A DNA stretch of 64,000 nt from NCBI GenBank assembly GCA_033851955.1, contig JAWSVK010000014.1, positions 160,990 to 224,989 of the forward strand. The letters are read 5' to 3'. How positions within the stretch are numbered: the first letter of the stretch is position 1; the number at the start of each line of letters is the position of its first letter. The notes beneath the pieces were generated by a model, which ran no database searches, was not told the origin of the DNA, and saw only the letters and a list, made by a program, of their open reading frames with translations. Below are positions 61,133-64,000 of this stretch, piece by piece. Position numbers and translations under genes: made by a program. The stretch is from Profundibacter sp033851955 (GTDB lineage Bacteria; Pseudomonadota; Alphaproteobacteria; Rhodobacterales; Rhodobacteraceae).

Positions 61133-61713
61133 GTGACGAAAGTTTGCACCAAAACAGACTTCATCCATGTGATGTATTGGGCGTTGGACCAGGCACATTC
61201 GACGGTCAACTGCTCCCATGTCTGGAATGACAACAGCACCCACATCATGTCTGTGGCGCTCGAATCGGTCCATTTTGGGGCTAATTCCCCCTCGGATTTC
61301 AGCGCCGCGATGATGTCGCGGCAGCCGGATTGGTGACAATCCATGCAATCGTCCCACGCCACCTTTGCAGCCTCATCCGTCTCGCGCACCGCCAACAATG
61401 CCCCCGCCAACCCGTGGATTTCGGGCAGGTAATTGCCCCAAACCTCGACATAAGTCAGCATCGCATCCAAACCGGATTCGGCTTCGGTTACGGCTTTCAA
61501 TCTGGCATCCAATCCATTGATTTCATCAACATATTTCGTCGTCTGGCTCAACAATTCAACCCGCGTGGTGAAATGCAGATAGACCGCCTGACGTGAAATT
61601 CCCGCCGCTTTGGCGATGTCGCTCATGCGCACACCGACGCCGCGGCGTTCCTCCATCAACTTCCACGTTGCGTTCAGGATTTTGGTGCGGGTATCGGGGG
61701 CGCTACTTGACAT
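61129..61713 (-). CDS. TetR/AcrR-family transcriptional regulator
   Basis: 194 residues. The N-terminal helix-turn-helix is seen in DIAKAAGISRQAVYLHFTTR. The remaining ligand domain (VDEINGLDARLKAVTEAESG and on) shows no named effector. It is divergent from the DUF1772 / NAD-binding pair, and the gap has two palindromes that are good operator candidates. It likely represses itself and that pair. Confidence 0.92.
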   Translation of the reverse strand: MSSSAPDTRTKILNATWKLMEERRGVGVRMSDIAKAAGISRQAVYLHFTTRVELLSQTTKYVDEINGLDARLKAVTEAESGLDAMLTYVEVWGNYLPEIHGLAGALLAVRETDEAAKVAWDDCMDCHQSGCRDIIAALKSEGELAPKWTDSSATDMMWVLLSFQTWEQLTVECAWSNAQYITWMKSVLVQTFVT

Positions 61714-61750
61714 GACGTAAAGCAGTACCTATTTCTGCAACCACCGTCAA

Positions 61751-61779
61751 TTGACACGGTGTCAAGTGAATCAATTCAC
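61751..61779. promoter_or_regulatory. Two abutting palindromes between tetR and the DUF1772 gene
   Basis: TTGACAC-G-GTGTCAA (61751-61765) is a perfect 15-base palindrome, directly followed by GTGAAT-CA-ATTCAC (61766-61779), also a palindrome. They lie just before AAGGAG and the DUF1772 start at 61796, and 38 bases from the TetR start. The first is the better TetR operator candidate. TTGACA may also serve as a -35 box. Confidence 0.7.
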
Positions 61780-61795
61780 CCCCAAGGAGACGATT

Positions 61796-62290
61796 ATGTT
61801 CCCACCTCTTTTGCAACTTCTGACGGGCTTGGCCGTCCTGACCGTCACGCTCAGTGCGGGGTTATTTTTAACCTTTTCCGATTTTGTCATGCGTTCGCTC
61901 AGGGCGTCAGCCCCGACCACCGGCATTCAAGCGATGCAGATGATCAACCGTGAAATCATGAAATCCGTGACCATTACACTGCTGTTGGGCAATGCTGGCC
62001 TGACCGCGGGGCTTGCTGTTTTTTGTTACTTTATCACCCCCGATAGCGCCGCAACCACGCTGCTGATGGCTGCCAGCGCCTTTTACATCCTCGGAGTGCT
62101 TGGCCTGAGTTTTGTGTTCAACGTACCGATGAACAATAAGTTGGACAAAATGGCGCCCAACAGCCCCGAGGCCGAAAGCTATTGGCAGATTTATGTGCCG
62201 CGCTGGACCTTTTGGAACACCGGCCGCGTGCTGGCAACTCTGGCGTCAGCGATCTGTTTGCTGCTCGCAATCCCCTCGCTCACTTCCTAA
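61796..62290 (+). CDS. DUF1772-family membrane protein (anthrone-oxygenase-like)
   Basis: 164 residues with four membrane segments (LLQLLTGLAVLTVTLSAGLF, VTITLLLGNAGLTAGLAVF, LLMAASAFYILGVLGLSFVF and the C-terminal ATLASAICLLLAIPSL). FVFNVPMNNKLDKMAPNSPE is the conserved block of DUF1772. Some fungal relatives act as anthrone oxygenases; function here is unknown. AAGGAG before the ATG decides the start. First gene of a two-gene operon under the TetR regulator. Confidence 0.85.
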   Translation: MFPPLLQLLTGLAVLTVTLSAGLFLTFSDFVMRSLRASAPTTGIQAMQMINREIMKSVTITLLLGNAGLTAGLAVFCYFITPDSAATTLLMAASAFYILGVLGLSFVFNVPMNNKLDKMAPNSPEAESYWQIYVPRWTFWNTGRVLATLASAICLLLAIPSLTS

Positions 62291-62306
62291 AAAAGGATAC
62301 CCTGTT

Positions 62307-62936
62307 ATGAAACTCGTCATTTTTGGTGCAACCGGAAAAATTGGCCGTCACCTGATCACCCAATCCCTTGAACAAGGGCATGAAGTAACAGCCTTTGTTC
62401 GCGATCCAAACAAGGTTGATCTACAACATAAAGATCTGCGCATATTGCAAGGCGATGTGCTTAGTCCTGCCGATGTGAAGGCCGCTATCCAAGGACAAGA
62501 TGCTGTGCTCTGCGCCTTGGGAATGCCGATATTCAACCGCGAAAAACTGCGCGAGAAAGGCACCCGATACATCATAGACGCGATGAAACAGCTCGACGTA
62601 AAGCGACTGGTTTGCCTCTCTGTGCACGGGGTTGGAGACAGTCACCCAATGCTACCGCTGTCCTACAAGCTCATTGTCATGCCACTGCTGTTTCGCTGGG
62701 TTATCGCCGATCATTTTGCCCAGGAAACACTGGTTAAAAACAGCGGCCTGGACTGGGTCATCACCCGCGCTGTGAACTTTACAGATGCGCCCTTTACCGG
62801 AACCTACAATCACGGATTTAATACAGCAAATATCCCCGCCACTTTGAAAATTTCGCAACCAGATTTGGCGGACTTCATGCTGAAACAGATCAATAACAAC
62901 AGCTATCTGCATCAAACACCCAGCATCGCCTATTGA
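62307..62936 (+). CDS. NAD(P)-binding oxidoreductase of the NmrA/SDR-like group
   Basis: 209 residues. The dinucleotide motif VIFGATGKIGRHLITQSLEQ is at the N-terminus, then VTAFVRDPNKVDLQHKDLRI and DAVLCALGMPIFNREKLR. This matches atypical SDRs of the NmrA-like type that sense or use NAD(P)H. AAGGA lies nine bases before the ATG at 62307. Sixteen bases after the DUF1772 gene, so cotranscribed; the pair may handle a reactive compound detected by TetR (inference). Confidence 0.88.
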   Translation: MKLVIFGATGKIGRHLITQSLEQGHEVTAFVRDPNKVDLQHKDLRILQGDVLSPADVKAAIQGQDAVLCALGMPIFNREKLREKGTRYIIDAMKQLDVKRLVCLSVHGVGDSHPMLPLSYKLIVMPLLFRWVIADHFAQETLVKNSGLDWVITRAVNFTDAPFTGTYNHGFNTANIPATLKISQPDLADFMLKQINNNSYLHQTPSIAY

Positions 62937-62957
62937 GCGGGCGCAGGATGCGACGGA

Positions 62958-63752
62958 TCAGGTGGTTTCGATCGGGGTCTCGGCCAAAGCCGCGGCTTGA
63001 TCAGGCGTCAGGTTTTCACTCAAAACCAGATAGGTGTGGATCGAAAATACAATCGCACCCGACTGTGGCAGCTTCAGGATGGTTTGGCGCTCGGACCGAA
63101 TAAACGGTGTTTGCGTCCCGGATGTTTCCCGCGCGTCATTGATGCTGCGGGGCTGGAACAACGTCGGGTCAATGTAAAACAGCGCATTGGCCCGCCAAAG
63201 CGGCTGATCGACCCGCACCCGGTCGAACATCCGCTGCACCCGTTTGGCCATATCGGCATCGTAACTGTCGACTGGCACATGGATCAGCGTCAGCGGTTGC
63301 ATGAATTTCTCGGCCAAGGTCCAACTGGCAGGAAAGCACAAAAGCGCCGCCGTCAGCACATGCTCATCCCCTTGTTTTTGCAAGATGCAAAAATCCTCTT
63401 GCACCAACTTGCTGAGCGTTTGCAAAGGCTTTGCTTTCTCCAACGCAATCCTCACACCATCCGGTCGGGTTACCACGCCATTTGAGACCTCAAACCCGTC
63501 AAGGCCGCGCAATTCCTGCACCACCCGCAGCAACAATTCTTGGGCAGCAGCCACTGCGCCCGCGTCCATTGCCATAACCGCGTCTGGTTGCTCATCTATC
63601 AGGCGCTTTTTCTCGGCCAACTGAGGCCCATAGGCGTCGTCAATCTGCAACCATTCGCCATCGGCAACGGGCTGTATGCCAGGCAGTCGACGAAGGGCCG
63701 GATCAAGCCACGGTGTATAGGGCAGATGGGATTGTAAAATTGCTGAGTTCAT
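62958..63752 (-). CDS. DUF3445 family, haem-dependent oxidative N-demethylase-like protein
   Basis: 264 residues. It opens HLPYTPWLDPALRRLPGIQP and has FCILQKQGDEHVLTAALLCF with PASWTLAEKFMQPLTLIHVP, then a conserved region with R/Q/N-rich residues (RANALFYIDPTLFQPRS; FIRSERQTILKLP), the standard DUF3445 pattern. Relatives in the alpha-subunit position of dimethylamine monooxygenases are haem PAS-like enzymes; the substrate here is not known and no partner subunits are present. It is convergent with the SDR-like gene, 21 bases away. Confidence 0.85.
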   Translation of the reverse strand: MNSAILQSHLPYTPWLDPALRRLPGIQPVADGEWLQIDDAYGPQLAEKKRLIDEQPDAVMAMDAGAVAAAQELLLRVVQELRGLDGFEVSNGVVTRPDGVRIALEKAKPLQTLSKLVQEDFCILQKQGDEHVLTAALLCFPASWTLAEKFMQPLTLIHVPVDSYDADMAKRVQRMFDRVRVDQPLWRANALFYIDPTLFQPRSINDARETSGTQTPFIRSERQTILKLPQSGAIVFSIHTYLVLSENLTPDQAAALAETPIETT

Positions 63753-63820
63753 TACGCTAACCTAACCATACTGGAGATGTAAGTTGCAATATCCCACCTG
63801 ATTGTGAACCATCCATTTTG

Positions 63821-63879
63821 GGGGTTGCGCCGCCTAACGGCGGCGCCCCAAGCGTTTTGTCCCTGCGGGCCAAAACGCT
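63821..63879. repeat. Two consecutive GC-rich hairpins at the window end
   Basis: GCGCCG/CGGCGC around CCTAACGG (63827-63846, with GGGG/CCC outside) is followed at once by AGCGTTTTG (63851-63859) and CAAAACGCT (63871-63879) enclosing CCC-TGC-GGG. Neither has a T-run. The inner CCCTGCGGG also occurs in the GTA palindrome at 16.7 kb. The remaining bases to 64000 show no gene. Confidence 0.6.
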
Positions 63880-64000
63880 GATACTGGCAGCGCATCTATC
63901 CCACGATTTGCAATACATTATGAGGGCACCAAAGTGCGCCCACCTTTACCTGGTCTTGTCACGGTTTAGTTCCGGTCTCTTTAGCGCAATAATTGCTGTG

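Noticed and set aside
1..64000. Integrated prophage instead of GTA
   Set aside because: No integrase, lysogeny regulator, replication genes or attachment sites flank the phage-like genes, and the gene order is exactly that of the GTA next to fabF-mltG.

Overview
The window looks like chromosome of a marine alphaproteobacterium of the Rhodobacteraceae (Roseobacter group). Four things point that way: a complete Rhodobacter-type gene transfer agent (GTA) cluster beside fabF-mltG, the pgk / class I aldolase / ftsB / pdhA-pdhB-pdhC order with a lipoyl domain fused to E1 beta, an rpsF-rpsR-rplI cluster with a long acidic L9 tail, and Hint-domain proteins of the kind common in roseobacters. No sequence search was possible, so family names come from recognising motifs and gene order.

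Layout. 1-7.8 kb: central carbon metabolism and division on the plus strand (pgk, class I fructose-bisphosphate aldolase, an FAD monooxygenase, ftsB, and the pyruvate dehydrogenase E1 alpha, E1 beta and E2 genes). 7.9-9.1 kb: cysE and a small conserved gene on the minus strand. 9.1-23.5 kb: the GTA cluster on the minus strand, from small terminase (gp1) at 23.3 kb to the 1303-residue tail tip protein (gp15) at 9.1 kb. Most cistrons overlap by one to four bases. A good sigma70-type promoter lies upstream of gp1, and a terminator-like hairpin sits between it and gp1. 23.5-33 kb: mltG and fabF, then cysK, a GNAT gene, acpP, an aminotransferase, fabG and fabD, all minus strand. This is a fatty-acid synthesis cluster interrupted by unrelated genes. 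33-39 kb: an EamA exporter divergent from a lysR gene, a MOSC-like gene, a broken reading frame, a secreted Hint protein and a cytochrome b561-YceI fusion.

39.4-47.1 kb is the accessory stretch. It holds a decayed IS3-family element, a 1951-residue autotransporter built of nine DUF11-like and four Ig-like domains (three encoded by nearly identical 306-bp tandem repeats), and an IS21 istB remnant. 47.4-53.1 kb returns to core genes: yceI, a membrane protein, rpsF-rpsR-rplI, dadA and tig. 53.3-55.8 kb has an RTX-type calcium-binding protein, tRNA-Leu(UAG) and a Cys-less Hint protein. 55.9-60.5 kb carries the bifunctional NAD(P)HX repair enzyme, the nitrogen genes glnB-glnA, and an MltB-like transglycosylase. 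60.6-64 kb has a membrane zinc-ribbon protein, a TetR repressor divergent from a two-gene operon with two abutting palindromes between them, and a DUF3445 haem enzyme.

How the parts work together: glycolytic genes feed the PDH complex (E3 is not in the window). FabD, FabG, FabF and AcpP use its acetyl-CoA product. CysE and CysK form the two-step cysteine pathway from two separate loci. GlnB and GlnA form the nitrogen-sensing pair. The GTA genes encode a particle that packages host DNA. No CRISPR array, rRNA or plasmid-type origin was seen. The most unusual observations are the GTA leader with its apparent attenuator, the four-way-junction palindrome between GTA gp9 and gp8, the modular autotransporter with fresh tandem repeats, and the IS3 orfB interrupted by a short palindromic insert.
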